27,610 bases of DNA from Amphritea sp. (GTDB lineage: Bacteria; Pseudomonadota; Gammaproteobacteria; Pseudomonadales; Balneatricaceae). Location of the stretch: the NCBI GenBank assembly GCA_018067325.1, contig JAGPUU010000170.1:1-27610 (forward strand). Direction: 5' to 3'. Positions 16,576-26,258 of the stretch are shown here, one piece after another (positions within the stretch are counted from its first letter, which is position 1; each line of letters begins with the position of its first letter). The notes beneath the pieces are model-generated. The model saw only the letters and a program-made list of their open reading frames with translations. It ran no database searches and was not told where the DNA came from. A program made the position numbers and the translations under genes.

Positions 16576-19089
16576 TTGATTTCCAGCCTTCCCCACGTTA
16601 AAAGCCAACTTCAAGTCAGGCATATTGCTCAATCGGACTTGATCACCAGCACTCCAGATGCTCCGGCTATATCTCTAATAGAAACAATGGCTAACAAACG
16701 AATTGGCTGTATTGTTATCTGCGAGAATCATTACCCTGTTGGAATCGTTACCCGTCGCGATCTGATTAAACTTTGGTTAGACAAGAATCAAATAGCGCCG
16801 GCTGCACAGTTTATGACTTCACCGGTCCTGACCATCTCAGAAGATGAGTCAGTAGACAAAGCGGGGCTCCGGTTTATATCGGACGATATACGCCACTTGG
16901 TAGTGACCAATGCCACCGGAGAAGCCTGCGGTATCATCTCGGAAACAGATGTCGTCAACAGTCACGGAATGGAACATGACCTTTTCCTCCGCTCTGTAAT
17001 GGATATTGCTGACCAGTCTCCCGAAAGTATCGAGGGGAGTGAAACAGTTCTCTCAGCGCTTAAGATTTTAAAAGAATCCGGACGGTCGGCGCTATTTATC
17101 CGTCTGAGAAATAAGATCTGCGGTATTTTTACTGAACGTGATGCCATCGCTCTCCTCGCAAGCAATAAGCAAAACGCTTCAATCGCCGAATTATGCAGTC
17201 ATACGCTGGTCACCATTGAACAGGGTTTGAGCTTATATAACGCTCGTAAAGTGTTCCATGAGCACCAGTTTCAACATCTGGCAACCACTGATTTACAGGG
17301 AGAGATAACCGGCCTTATCTCATACTCTGATATTCTCAACAGCGTTGAGCACGATTATGTTTATCGTCTACGCGAACTGTTAAACGAGCGAGATATAGCG
17401 CTAGAGCAATCACAACATAACTTGCGCTTAGCGGACAAAGTAATAGAAGCCTCGATGGAAGCTATTGTTATCTGTAACCGTGATGCGCAAATTCTGCGGG
17501 TTAACCCATCATTTACTGAGATTACCGGCTATCTGAGCGATGAGGTTCTGGGCAAGAACCCAAACATTCTCAGTTCCGGGCGTCACACCAATGAATTCTA
17601 TCAGCAGATGTGGCAAAGCCTGCTTAAGAAGGGGTTCTGGCAAGGAGAGATCTGGAACAAGCGTAAAGATGGCACTGTCTATCCCGAATGGCTCAGCATT
17701 ACTGCTATCACCGATGAGAACGGAGAGATATCACAGTACGCGTCAATCTTTTCTGACCTGACTGAGATGAAAAAGTCGGAGGCACGCATTAAGCGGCTCG
17801 CCTATTTCGATGAGCTAACTAAACTCCCCAACCGCAAACTGTTTAATGACCGCCTGCAGCTATCTTTAGGCTATGCCCGGGAGCACGAGCACCGGGTTGC
17901 AGTGGCTTATATCGATGTCGACTTCTTCCAGCAGATAAACGATCTGCATGGTCATGACGTCGGTGATAAAGTGCTCAAAGAGATAGGACGACGAGTCGAA
18001 GCCCAACTGGATGATGGCGATACTGTTGCCCGGTTCGGTGGAGATGAATTCAACCTTATCCTAACCGATGTCGATAACAACCCTCACATCAGTGAATTTC
18101 TTAATCGGCTTCTGAACACTATCAGTCAGCCTATTCTGATTGAAGATACCGAATTAAAGGCCACCGTTAGCATCGGTGTCAGCTTCTTTCCGACCGATGC
18201 TACCGATGCAGAGACGCTGCTTAAATGTGCCGACTCGGCGGTACATCTGGCAAAAGATTCCGGCCGCAACAGCTTGCGCTTTTTCTCTTTAGAGCAACAC
18301 AAACTAATTCATTCCCGTTATCAGCTAGGCAGCGATCTTCAAGCAGCAATTAGTAACGGTGAGTTCCAACTGTACTACCAACCAAAAATTGATCTAAGCA
18401 ATGGTCAATCGACTGCGTGTGAAGCACTGATTCGATGGTTACACCCTCAGTTAGGCTACGTCTCACCCGCTGAATTCATTCCTCTGGCTGAAGATATGGG
18501 TCTGATCACCCGTATCGGCGAATTCGTCATTGAAGAAGCCTGCCTACAGATATCCGAGTGGTGTAAGCAAGGTCTGGAGACTACCGTTGCGATCAATATT
18601 TCGGCGAAACAGTTTTTACATGTTGATATCGCCTTTCAAATTATGACAATGCTTGATCGTTACAATATACCCGCTCACCTACTTTCTATTGAGTTGACTG
18701 AGTCCTGCTTTCTGCATTGTCTGGAAGAAACACAGCAAGGTATTAACACCCTTCGCAGTCAGGGTATTCAGGTGGCGATTGATGATTTCGGAACAGGCTA
18801 CTCAAGCCTGAGTTATCTCCGTAACATTGCCTTAGATATCCTTAAGATAGACCGAAGCTTCCTGGTGGATATTGAACAATCAGATGTGGATCGTTCCATC
18901 GTCTCATCCATTATTGAGATGAGCCATGTACTCGGCCTCAAGGTTGTTGCTGAGGGTATTGAGTCTCGAGCACAATTGGAGATTCTCAGGGATTTGGGGT
19001 GCGACCAGATGCAGGGCTTTCTTCTCGCCCGGCCAATGCCTGCCGAAGCCTTCGCTCACTGGTACTTGCATCAACCGGATACTCTCTAA
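16576..19089 (+). CDS. four-CBS, PAS, GGDEF and EAL c-di-GMP signalling protein
   Basis: An 837-residue protein with no membrane segment. Two CBS pairs occupy about 14-275, a PAS domain about 285-400, GGDEF about 405-570 and EAL about 585-830. GGDEF is intact (488-492), with an I-site Arg replaced by Asp (DDGD before TVARF). EAL is intact (EALIRW from 616), with [35 protein letters not shown] and DQMQGF all present, so both diguanylate cyclase and phosphodiesterase activity look possible. CBS pairs usually bind adenosine nucleotides, so energy state may tune c-di-GMP level. The start is TTG at 16576, with AAAAAGG eight bases before; the first ATG lies inside the first CBS domain and would truncate it. 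A terminator follows directly. Confidence 0.9.
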   Translation: MISSLPHVKSQLQVRHIAQSDLITSTPDAPAISLIETMANKRIGCIVICENHYPVGIVTRRDLIKLWLDKNQIAPAAQFMTSPVLTISEDESVDKAGLRFISDDIRHLVVTNATGEACGIISETDVVNSHGMEHDLFLRSVMDIADQSPESIEGSETVLSALKILKESGRSALFIRLRNKICGIFTERDAIALLASNKQNASIAELCSHTLVTIEQGLSLYNARKVFHEHQFQHLATTDLQGEITGLISYSDILNSVEHDYVYRLRELLNERDIALEQSQHNLRLADKVIEASMEAIVICNRDAQILRVNPSFTEITGYLSDEVLGKNPNILSSGRHTNEFYQQMWQSLLKKGFWQGEIWNKRKDGTVYPEWLSITAITDENGEISQYASIFSDLTEMKKSEARIKRLAYFDELTKLPNRKLFNDRLQLSLGYAREHEHRVAVAYIDVDFFQQINDLHGHDVGDKVLKEIGRRVEAQLDDGDTVARFGGDEFNLILTDVDNNPHISEFLNRLLNTISQPILIEDTELKATVSIGVSFFPTDATDAETLLKCADSAVHLAKDSGRNSLRFFSLEQHKLIHSRYQLGSDLQAAISNGEFQLYYQPKIDLSNGQSTACEALIRWLHPQLGYVSPAEFIPLAEDMGLITRIGEFVIEEACLQISEWCKQGLETTVAINISAKQFLHVDIAFQIMTMLDRYNIPAHLLSIELTESCFLHCLEETQQGINTLRSQGIQVAIDDFGTGYSSLSYLRNIALDILKIDRSFLVDIEQSDVDRSIVSSIIEMSHVLGLKVVAEGIESRAQLEILRDLGCDQMQGFLLARPMPAEAFAHWYLHQPDTL

Positions 19090-19111
19090 AACATCCGGCT
19101 TAAACGTATAC

Positions 19112-19137
19112 AACCAGTCTTTAGACTGGTTTTTTTT
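19112..19137 (+). terminator. rho-independent terminator of the GGDEF-EAL gene
   Basis: AACCAGTC, loop TTTA, GACTGGTT, then a T-run to 19137. The stem is perfect and begins about 22 bases after the stop. Confidence 0.9.
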
Positions 19138-19385
19138 ACTCTCTAGCTTCCCTTTCTCATGTATTGCGCTGAGCTTCATCTCTTCTGATTAGCTCTACTA
19201 ATTAGCCCTAGTCATTCGGATATCGAGTCACTTTAAGGACCTCTTTAATCTTCTTAATATGCTGATCAAAATAGACTCCGCAACCTAGAGTAACAGCTTA
19301 CCCAGAAAAGCTAATTGGCCAACGCTAAACATCGCCGTATAAGCCTACCTTACTGCACACCCTATAGAGGCACCTGGCTTTCGAT
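19138..19385. other. non-coding stretch before the LysR gene end
   Basis: Together with the terminator this fills the roughly 300-base gap between convergent genes. I see no convincing gene, repeat, tRNA or structured RNA in it. Confidence 0.5.
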
Positions 19386-20282
19386 TTATGAAATGTCATT
19401 TTGAAGCCACTCGATGAAAGAGCGGATGTTATTTTGCTCCCGCATATCCCTTCGACATATAAGCCCCCATTCACCGAACTCTTCGATGCCATGAGGCGTA
19501 GGCCTGATCAGTCGCCCCGCGGCCAGATCACGCTCCGCAAAGGGGCCATTAACCAAGGCAATTCCCTCTCCGTCCATCGCCATCTCTAAAGCCATCGCAG
19601 TGCTATCAACGCTGATGTTACTACCTGATATATTTTCTACTCCCAGCGGTTCAAAAAAATCATGCCACTTCCAGGATTCTGAGGTGACTGAAATTAAGGG
19701 ATACTGTAATAATTTCTCCGGGTGCAAGTTAGTTTTATGCTTGGTTAACGTCGGGCTACAGACAGGAAACAACGTTGGCTTAAACAGAGGAATCCAACAA
19801 AAGTGGCTCTCAGGCGGCTGACGACAAAATATGAACCCTATATCTGCAGTCGCTTCATCAAAGTTTTGTTCTTCGATACAAGAGATCAACTGTACGTCGA
19901 ACTCAGGATGTAGCTTTCTGAAACGGGGTAACTTACGCGAAAACCAACGAATCGATATCGATATATAGGTTTGTACCCGCAGTGATGCAGGGTTGGCACT
20001 TCGCCGCATCATTTCACTACCGTTGATTAATAGATCTAATGCTTCCCTGACAATTGGATAGTAACGACGCCCCTCTGGAGTGAGGGTCATCTGTCGGTTG
20101 TGTCTATAGAAAAGCTTAACCCCTAAATCTTCTTCCAGACTCTGTATCTGATGACTGATAGCCGGATGTGAAAGGTTTAACTCTTCAGCAGCTTTGCGAA
20201 AACTAAGTTGCCTCGCGGTACTTTCAAAGCCTTTTAGCGCTTTGAGCGGGGGAAGTTTTCTGTGACTTAAAGGTTTATTCAT
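19386..20282 (-). CDS. LysR family transcriptional regulator, GcvA-like
   Basis: A 298-residue LysR regulator. The winged HTH covers about 15-72 (FESTARQLSFRKAAEELNLS, then HPAISHQIQSLEEDLGVKLFYR), with an effector domain about 95-290. The pattern PPLKALKGFESTAR at the start is typical of GcvA-like members, which often control glycine or one-carbon genes. It is divergent from the DMGDH-like gene, and a symmetric site lies between them, so that gene is the likely target. There is no clear ribosome site before the ATG. Confidence 0.9.
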   Translation of the reverse strand: MNKPLSHRKLPPLKALKGFESTARQLSFRKAAEELNLSHPAISHQIQSLEEDLGVKLFYRHNRQMTLTPEGRRYYPIVREALDLLINGSEMMRRSANPASLRVQTYISISIRWFSRKLPRFRKLHPEFDVQLISCIEEQNFDEATADIGFIFCRQPPESHFCWIPLFKPTLFPVCSPTLTKHKTNLHPEKLLQYPLISVTSESWKWHDFFEPLGVENISGSNISVDSTAMALEMAMDGEGIALVNGPFAERDLAAGRLIRPTPHGIEEFGEWGLICRRDMREQNNIRSFIEWLQNDIS

Positions 20283-20324
20283 AGTCAGACGTATCTTATT
20301 TAATATATTTTTTCTTAGGTTTAA

Positions 20325-20342
20325 TGGTAAGAAAACTTACCA
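20325..20342. promoter_or_regulatory. candidate LysR operator
   Basis: Perfect inverted repeat TGGTAAG, AAAA, CTTACCA in the divergent intergenic region. A third half-site-like TTCTTA lies at 20312-20317. It sits about 13 bases upstream of the possible -35 of the DMGDH-like gene, a good place for an activator, and about 43 bases from the LysR start codon. Confidence 0.55.
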
Positions 20343-20354
20343 CTGTTAAATTTT

Positions 20355-20385
20355 TTGTCAATTGTCGACTTCTACTTCATATGTA
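20355..20385 (+). promoter_or_regulatory. possible promoter of the DMGDH-like gene
   Basis: TTGTCA (20355-20360) and TATGTA (20380-20385) with a 19-base spacer, a weak promoter by itself, which fits dependence on an activator at 20325-20342. The transcript would have a leader of about 65 bases. Confidence 0.35.
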
Positions 20386-20457
20386 AGTATCAGCCTAAGA
20401 TGTAATGAATCCACCGTTGTTAATCACATTCCTGATGATGCAAATTTAGGCTCTAAT

Positions 20458-22899
20458 ATGACAGATAAAAAGGTACTACCCTCTAAATCTAAAGTTGTCA
20501 TCATCGGTGGTGGAATAGTCGGTTGCTCGATCGCCTACCACCTGGCTAAACAGGGAGTTAAAGATGTTGTGGTGCTGGAACGGAAACAGTTAACCTGCGG
20601 CACAACCTGGCATGCTGCTGGATTGGTAAGTTTACTTTGGCCGACCCCATATTTAACAAGCCTTGCCAAATATAGCCATGAGCTGTACGCCTCTCTGGAG
20701 GAAGAAACAGGCCAGGCGAGCGGATATCGCCAGATAGGCAGTTTATCTATTGCGCGTAATGAAGAACGCCTGGAGGAATTAAAAAGAACATCATCAATGG
20801 CAAGTGTTTTTGGCGTCGAGTCTGAGATGATTGATAACGATCGTCTTGAGGAACTATACCCAGGAATAGATACCAACGGTGTTATAGGTGCCTTATATAT
20901 AGAAAAGGATGGGCAGACTAACCCGGTTGACACCACGATGGCTTTGTCCAAGGGTGCTAAGTTACATGGGGCTAAGGTCTTTGAGAATGTAAAAGTCGAA
21001 GAGATTCTCACCGACAATGGCAAAGCCGTCGGTGTTCAAACTGACCAGGGTATGATCACCGCAGACACGGTCGTACTAGCCGGTGGATTATGGTCCCGTG
21101 ATATTGCAGCCAAAATTGGTGTCGATCTACCACTATATGCCTGCGAACATTTTTATGTGGTAACCGACGATATGAAGGGGCTGAGTAAACGCCCCGTTCT
21201 GCGTGACTTTGATAAAGGCGTCTATTTCAAAGAAGATGCCGGCAAGATGTTGGTCGGCTGGTTTGAGCATAATGCACGTGGATGCTCAATGGACCGGATT
21301 GCCGAAGACTTCTGCTTTGATGAATTCCCCTGTGACCTGGATCATATTGAAGAATACTTGCTGCGCAGCATGGAAACATTCCCCGCATTGGAAGAAACAG
21401 GTATTCGTACTTTCTTTAATGGACCAGAAAGCTTCACACCAGATAACCTCCACTTGCTTGGGCCAACACCAGAAGTAGATAACTTCTTTGTCGCCTGTGG
21501 CCTAAACTCGAAAGGAATTGGTGCGGGGGGTGGTTTAGGCAAGCTGATGGCTGACTGGATTATCAATGGTCATCCATCAGGTGATATTTGGGAGTGTGAT
21601 CTGCGGCGTCTCAATTCAGTCCAGCGTGAACAGTCTTATATTGAAGAGCGTATTCCCGAAGCACTGGGTCACACCTATGCGATGCACTGGCCATTTTATC
21701 AATATAAAACCGCACGGGGCCGCATTCAATCACCTCTCTATGACGTATTGAAAGAACAAGGTGCCTGTTACGGCGAAGTCGCCGGCTATGAACGACCGAA
21801 CTGGTTCGCAAAGCACGGAGCTAAGGCTGAATATAGCTACAGTTATAAACGCCAAAACTGGTTTGATTTTTATGCTCAGGAACATATGGCGGTACGTCAA
21901 AATGTCGGAATTTACGACATATCATCTTTCGGCAAGTTTGAAGTCTCTGGTCCAGATGCATTAAAAGCACTTCAGTGGATTTGCGCTGGAGATCTGTCGG
22001 GTGAAACCGGCTCGCTCACTTACACCCAATGGCTGAATGCTCGTGGCGGCATTGAAGCTGATGTCACAGTATCCAGAACCGGTAAAGACAGTTTTATGAT
22101 TACCACCGGTATCGGATCTGTATACCGTGATTGGTGGTACCTGAAGAAGAACTTGAAAGGCAATGTTCAGCTACGGGATATAAGCGCTGATTACTCTTGT
22201 CTTGCATTACAAGGTCCGAATGCACGGTTAGTGCTAGAAAAAGTAGCCGACACTGATCTGGGGGCTGACGCATTTATATTTGGCACGGGCCGTTATGCGA
22301 ATGTAGCAGGTGTAACTGTCTGGCTTCAGCGGTTGTCCTACGTTGGTGAACTAGGGTGGGAAATATTTGTACCTAAAGCTGATTCCGTAAGAGTCTTTGC
22401 TGAGTTGCAAAAAGCCGGGGCTGAATTTGAAATTAGTAATATCGGGTTGCACGCCGTAAACAGCCTTCGATTAGAAAAAGGCTTCCGTCACTGGGGCCAT
22501 GATATTGGGGCAACTGACAACCTGATCCAGGCCGGGCTCAGCTTTGCTGCAAAGCCTGATGCAGGAGACTTCATCGGTAGGGACGCATTTATCAAAGCAA
22601 AAGCTGCCGGATTACCCGATCGCCGTATGGTCCAGTTTCAGCTAAAAGATCCAGAACCGCTTTTGTATCATAACGAACCGATTATCATGGATGGCCGTAT
22701 TGTCGGCTACCTATCATCCGGTATGTATGGCCATGCTGTTAAATCTGCAATTGGCATGGGCTACGTAACGGTAGCGGATCTATCCCCGGATAGAATTAAA
22801 GAGGGACACTTTGAGATAGAGATCGCCAAAACACGTTTCGAAGCGCAAGCGTCGCTGCGCCCCTTCTATGATCCATCCAGCAACCGAATGAAAGCTTAA
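20458..22899 (+). CDS. FAD-dependent dimethylglycine/sarcosine dehydrogenase-like protein with GcvT domain
   Basis: An 813-residue two-part enzyme. The N-terminal DAO-type FAD domain has GGGIVG (17-22), Glu41 and TTWHAAGL with His52 at the position of the covalent FAD histidine in dimethylglycine and sarcosine dehydrogenases. A linker domain is followed, from about residue 430, by aminomethyltransferase (GcvT) domains including GIYDISSFGKFEVSGPDA and GLHAVNSLRLEKGFRHWGHD. Such enzymes demethylate an N-methyl amine and pass the one-carbon unit to tetrahydrofolate. The exact substrate (dimethylglycine, sarcosine or another) is not fixed by sequence. The ATG at 20458 is chosen because homologs start just before the FAD motif and AGG lies eight bases upstream. 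It probably forms an operon with purU. Confidence 0.87.
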   Translation: MTDKKVLPSKSKVVIIGGGIVGCSIAYHLAKQGVKDVVVLERKQLTCGTTWHAAGLVSLLWPTPYLTSLAKYSHELYASLEEETGQASGYRQIGSLSIARNEERLEELKRTSSMASVFGVESEMIDNDRLEELYPGIDTNGVIGALYIEKDGQTNPVDTTMALSKGAKLHGAKVFENVKVEEILTDNGKAVGVQTDQGMITADTVVLAGGLWSRDIAAKIGVDLPLYACEHFYVVTDDMKGLSKRPVLRDFDKGVYFKEDAGKMLVGWFEHNARGCSMDRIAEDFCFDEFPCDLDHIEEYLLRSMETFPALEETGIRTFFNGPESFTPDNLHLLGPTPEVDNFFVACGLNSKGIGAGGGLGKLMADWIINGHPSGDIWECDLRRLNSVQREQSYIEERIPEALGHTYAMHWPFYQYKTARGRIQSPLYDVLKEQGACYGEVAGYERPNWFAKHGAKAEYSYSYKRQNWFDFYAQEHMAVRQNVGIYDISSFGKFEVSGPDALKALQWICAGDLSGETGSLTYTQWLNARGGIEADVTVSRTGKDSFMITTGIGSVYRDWWYLKKNLKGNVQLRDISADYSCLALQGPNARLVLEKVADTDLGADAFIFGTGRYANVAGVTVWLQRLSYVGELGWEIFVPKADSVRVFAELQKAGAEFEISNIGLHAVNSLRLEKGFRHWGHDIGATDNLIQAGLSFAAKPDAGDFIGRDAFIKAKAAGLPDRRMVQFQLKDPEPLLYHNEPIIMDGRIVGYLSSGMYGHAVKSAIGMGYVTVADLSPDRIKEGHFEIEIAKTRFEAQASLRPFYDPSSNRMKA

Positions 22900-22921
22900 A
22901 GCGTAATACCATTAAGGATGT

Positions 22922-22952
22922 TGCTGCTGCGCTAATTTTCAACGCAGCAGCA
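22922..22952 (+). other. intercistronic hairpin between the DMGDH-like gene and purU
   Basis: TGCTGCTGCG (22922-22931) pairs perfectly with CGCAGCAGCA (22943-22952) around an 11-base loop. No T-run follows. It may stabilise or attenuate the mRNA between the two genes; a separate purU promoter is also possible. Confidence 0.6.
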
Positions 22953-23047
22953 TTGATATCGTAGAAGATTGATCGGGGTTCCACATTAATTGAATGCCGT
23001 TCTTTTTTAAGAACAACGAAAGAAAAAAACTCTCTATTGGATACCAA

Positions 23048-23908
23048 ATGAAAAACAAACCTTCATTTAATCTAAAAATCAGTTGCCCTGGACGATCAGG
23101 AATCATTGCAGCTATTGGTAACTTTTTTGTCGACAGCGGTTGCTTCATAAAAGAGCTGCATCAGTTTGATGATTTAGATTCAAAACGTTTTTTTTCATCT
23201 ATTGAGTTTGTCTTTGAAGGTGATAAAAAACCAAGTGTGGAACAATTGAAAACGGCATTCGAGGTAACAGCCTTGCGATTCGACATGGAATGGGCGATTC
23301 ATGACATGACCGAGCCGACTAAAGTATTAATCATGGTTTCTAAATACGACCACTGCCTTCGCGATCTCTTATACCGGCGTTCAACCAATGAGCTCAACAT
23401 AGAGATTACCGCAGTGGTTTCTAACCATGAAGAGTTACGTTACCTGGTTGAACGAGAAGGTATACCGTACATCTATATACCGGTAACGAAAGACACCAAG
23501 GTTCAGCAGGAAGCTCGGCTGTTAGAAATCGTTGAAGAAACACATAGCGAACTTGTCGTGCTTGCCCGCTATATGCAGATACTTACAGATAATATATGTA
23601 CCACTCTTGCTGGGCGCTGTATCAATATCCATCACTCTTTTTTACCAGGTTTTAAAGGCGCAAAACCTTATTACCAGGCATATTCAAGAGGTGTGAAGTT
23701 GATCGGAGCAACTGCCCACTATGTAACAACAGACTTAGATGAAGGCCCTATCATTGAGCAGATGGTTGAACGGGTAAATCATGCATGTGACGCAGAGACC
23801 TTAACCCTGGTAGGGCGTGATATTGAAGCCCAGACGCTTGCCCGCGCAGTTAAATATCATGTAAATCATAGAGTTTTTCATAATAGTTTACGTACGGTTG
23901 TCTTTTAA
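23048..23908 (+). CDS. purU: formyltetrahydrofolate deformylase
   Basis: A 286-residue PurU: N-terminal ACT-like domain (about 5-85, with SCPGRSGIIAAIGNFF) and a formyl hydrolase domain (about 90-286). The catalytic set Asn193, His195 and Asp231 is visible in INIHHSFLPGF and DLDEGPII. It hydrolyses 10-formyl-tetrahydrofolate to formate and tetrahydrofolate, recycling folate when the upstream dehydrogenase loads it with one-carbon units. The ATG at 23048 gives the usual family length; an in-frame ATG at 22994 would add 18 residues, and a weak GGA (23038-23040) precedes the chosen start. The stop lies 58 bases from the convergent AraC gene end. Confidence 0.93.
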   Translation: MKNKPSFNLKISCPGRSGIIAAIGNFFVDSGCFIKELHQFDDLDSKRFFSSIEFVFEGDKKPSVEQLKTAFEVTALRFDMEWAIHDMTEPTKVLIMVSKYDHCLRDLLYRRSTNELNIEITAVVSNHEELRYLVEREGIPYIYIPVTKDTKVQQEARLLEIVEETHSELVVLARYMQILTDNICTTLAGRCINIHHSFLPGFKGAKPYYQAYSRGVKLIGATAHYVTTDLDEGPIIEQMVERVNHACDAETLTLVGRDIEAQTLARAVKYHVNHRVFHNSLRTVVF

Positions 23909-23966
23909 TAGAATCAATACCCAGGGCACGTGCTAATGTGCAAGGGAGATGTTCGCACCTTCCTAT

Positions 23967-24857
23967 TCATTCCGGCTTTCTGACCCGCTCCTTGAATACT
24001 TTTGGCGAGACGCCAGTATGACTTTTAAAGAAGCGGGAAAAATAGCTGGTATCCTCAAACCCAAGTTTGTAGGCAACTTCTGATACCGATTGAAAGGTAT
24101 AGGCTAGATTCACTTTTGCCTCGCTGATTAAACGGTCATGGATAACATTTAAAGCTGACTTGCCAGCAACCGCCCGACAAATTCTGTTCAGATGCGTTGC
24201 AGAGATACGAAGCTCAGCCGCATAGTTTGATACCGGACGTTTGTCAGCAACAGAGTAGCCGATAAGGTTCTGGAATTTACGAAAGTGCCATAAATTAAGA
24301 TCCACAGATGACTGTTTATCCTGCATTGAGCCCTCCTCTGTCTCAAGTCGGGACAAATAACTAAAAACCAGCCCCAATAGCGATCGGATAACTAGTTCTC
24401 TTGCCGGCTTTCGCTCTGTGTATTCCGTCTTTATTTGTTGAAAAAGCGGGTCTATCTGCTCAAAGAAAACGGTGTCATCGCTGCCTCTAATGTAACTGGA
24501 CTGATCTAATAACAGCACACTACTGCCAGAACTTTCCAGAAGCCCTTCCAGGAAACTGCGGGAGATCGTCATCAGATAGCCCTGAATCGTTTGTTCCACA
24601 TAAAAGCTATGTACATCTCCTGCTGGAATGGTACAAAAACAGGGAGCTTTCAAGCTGAGTGCCTGCCCTTTCATATAGAGAACGCCATCTCCAGAATAAA
24701 AATATGCCAGATGAAAAAGGTCATCATGCCGGTGAGATTCAATGGTCCAATTATTCAACTGCGTTGAAGTATTCACATCATCAAGGTGTACCGGATTCAA
24801 TGAGAAATCGGTCTCATAGTCACCGTATACCCTATAATTAGGGAAACCTTTTTCCAT
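23967..24857 (-). CDS. AraC family regulator, PobR/HpaA-like
   Basis: A 296-residue regulator with an N-terminal cupin sensor (about 10-130; ESHRHDDLFHLAYFYSGDG) and a C-terminal double HTH (about 190-295; LRISATHLNRICRAVAGKSA, then VSEVAYKLGFEDTSYFSRFF). The FPNYRVYG start is like PobR and HpaA regulators, which respond to hydroxylated aromatic acids. GAGG lies six bases before the ATG. It is divergent from the OsmC-like gene with 156 bases between the starts, and the likely target is that gene. The ligand is not known. Confidence 0.88.
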   Translation of the reverse strand: MEKGFPNYRVYGDYETDFSLNPVHLDDVNTSTQLNNWTIESHRHDDLFHLAYFYSGDGVLYMKGQALSLKAPCFCTIPAGDVHSFYVEQTIQGYLMTISRSFLEGLLESSGSSVLLLDQSSYIRGSDDTVFFEQIDPLFQQIKTEYTERKPARELVIRSLLGLVFSYLSRLETEEGSMQDKQSSVDLNLWHFRKFQNLIGYSVADKRPVSNYAAELRISATHLNRICRAVAGKSALNVIHDRLISEAKVNLAYTFQSVSEVAYKLGFEDTSYFSRFFKSHTGVSPKVFKERVRKPE

Positions 24858-25013
24858 TTAAAACCTCTAAAACTATTTACTGCATAAACATCCAATGTTC
24901 CAAATTTACCATTTATATCTGAATTTATGAATTAATCAAAACCACCGATAGTGTCATCATGAACTCCTTAGCAGAACAAATTGGCTTACAGAGGCCGATA
25001 TAGCGAGGTCAGT

Positions 25014-26201
25014 ATGAACAACCCACTCAAAGATTCCGGTTTACCCCTTTTCTTCAAAGTGTCTAATCCCGATGAGGTTGGCATTAACACGCCACCCCAA
25101 AGAATGGGGGATTCCCTGCGCACCTGGGTACGTTCACTGTCTCATATGCAGAAAGAAGCGATTGTACGTTCAAGCAGAACAGGGGTAGCCTGGCGTCTGG
25201 CGAGTGATGAAGGTGCCTACCTGGACGGACTTGACGAAGCGCCCTGCCCACTCTCGTTCCTCACCACCGGAATGGTTTGCGCGACAATGAATGAGATACT
25301 GGCTCTGGCTGAACAGCGTGGCATTAACATTAAAGATATCCGGCTGATTCAGGATAACTATTACACCATGAAAGGATCGATGCTGAGGGGCACCATGACC
25401 GGTGGCGCTGAGGATGTTCAGCTGGAAGCTCAGATAGACGCGGACGCCGATAGCGCAACATTGCAGCAACTGGTTGAAGACGCCGTCCGCATGAACCCTC
25501 TATCAGGGTTAATGCGCGAAGCACTCGATAGTTTCTTTGCCCTCTCCCATAACGGCATAGAGATAAGCACAACCGAAACAACACCTCTGAAGCAGCCTTT
25601 ACTGAAAGACCCCGGCGATCAATTTTCTATCGCCAAATCGATTGAATCATCCGTAGGCCCAATTATCCAAAACACCGGTAAAATGACCCCTAAAGAGGAA
25701 CATACCACCGGATTTTCAGGCTCGAGCCTCGCAGAAGAGCAGAACAGACTTCTTCATGTAAAAGCGATCTGCACAGTACGGCCAGATGGCGTTAAAGAGA
25801 TAGAACAACACCTGTACAATCCACACGGATCTATCTTTAAATTTCTCTCCGAAGAAGCCACTGAGAAAGGCGGACAAGGCCGGGCCCCAGACGCAAACAC
25901 TTACATCTCTGCCGGGATCGCATTCTGCTTTATGACTCAGTTTGGTCGGGCTGCGGTGATCTTTAAAAAGGAATTAGATCAATACAGAATCATTCAGGAT
26001 ACTCATTTCTCCCTGGCAGGAGCATCAGACAAAACAGGCCTGCGAGGCGAAGCAGACGAAGTTGAAACACACTGCTATCTGGAGTCAAATTACGACGACA
26101 ACTACGCACAGCATGTTTTGGGGATGGCCGAGCAAACCTGCTTTCTACACGCTTTTTGCCGAACCGATCTGATTACAGAGATAAGAGTCAGTTCATTCTG
26201 A
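25014..26201 (+). CDS. two-domain OsmC-like protein
   Basis: A 395-residue protein that appears to be two OsmC-like units in tandem (about 55-185 and 245-395). OsmC/Ohr proteins reduce hydroperoxides with two cysteines. In unit 1 the first Cys is present (Cys89, in GMVCATM) but the second position is Asn161 (MNPLSGLM in place of the usual Cys-Pro). In unit 2 both are present (Cys305 in FCFMTQF and Cys376 in TCFLHAF). The middle stretch (about 186-245) is a linker with low complexity. The ATG at 25014 has GAGG five bases upstream. The function is not proven; peroxide reduction by unit 2 is plausible. Confidence 0.82.
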   Translation: MNNPLKDSGLPLFFKVSNPDEVGINTPPQRMGDSLRTWVRSLSHMQKEAIVRSSRTGVAWRLASDEGAYLDGLDEAPCPLSFLTTGMVCATMNEILALAEQRGINIKDIRLIQDNYYTMKGSMLRGTMTGGAEDVQLEAQIDADADSATLQQLVEDAVRMNPLSGLMREALDSFFALSHNGIEISTTETTPLKQPLLKDPGDQFSIAKSIESSVGPIIQNTGKMTPKEEHTTGFSGSSLAEEQNRLLHVKAICTVRPDGVKEIEQHLYNPHGSIFKFLSEEATEKGGQGRAPDANTYISAGIAFCFMTQFGRAAVIFKKELDQYRIIQDTHFSLAGASDKTGLRGEADEVETHCYLESNYDDNYAQHVLGMAEQTCFLHAFCRTDLITEIRVSSF

Positions 26202-26220
26202 ACAATTTTTTATAAACAGC

Positions 26221-26258
26221 AAAAAGCCTGCAGATCTAGCATTGACGGCGCAGGCTTT
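26221..26258 (-). terminator. hairpin with T-run, terminator reading minus
   Basis: AAAGCCTGC (26223-26231) pairs with GCAGGCTTT (26250-26258) around an 18-base loop. Read on the minus strand the stem is followed by TTTTT, so it should end the maiA transcript, leaving a 3' untranslated stretch of about 190 bases. On the plus strand it lies 20 bases after the OsmC-like stop, but no T-run follows; weak bidirectional action is possible. The rest of 26259-26451 shows no convincing gene. Confidence 0.6.

Noticed and set aside
20386..20457. Glycine or other riboswitch in the leader of the DMGDH-like gene
   Set aside because: The leader is only about 65 bases and shows no conserved aptamer-like helices.
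22922..22952. Terminator between the DMGDH-like gene and purU
   Set aside because: The hairpin is strong but no T-run follows, so it is listed only as an intercistronic structure.
22970..22999. TGATCG upstream of purU as a fourth RpoE promoter
   Set aside because: Eighteen bases downstream the sequence is ATGCCG with no TA at the -10 position, and the -35 deviates in its last base.
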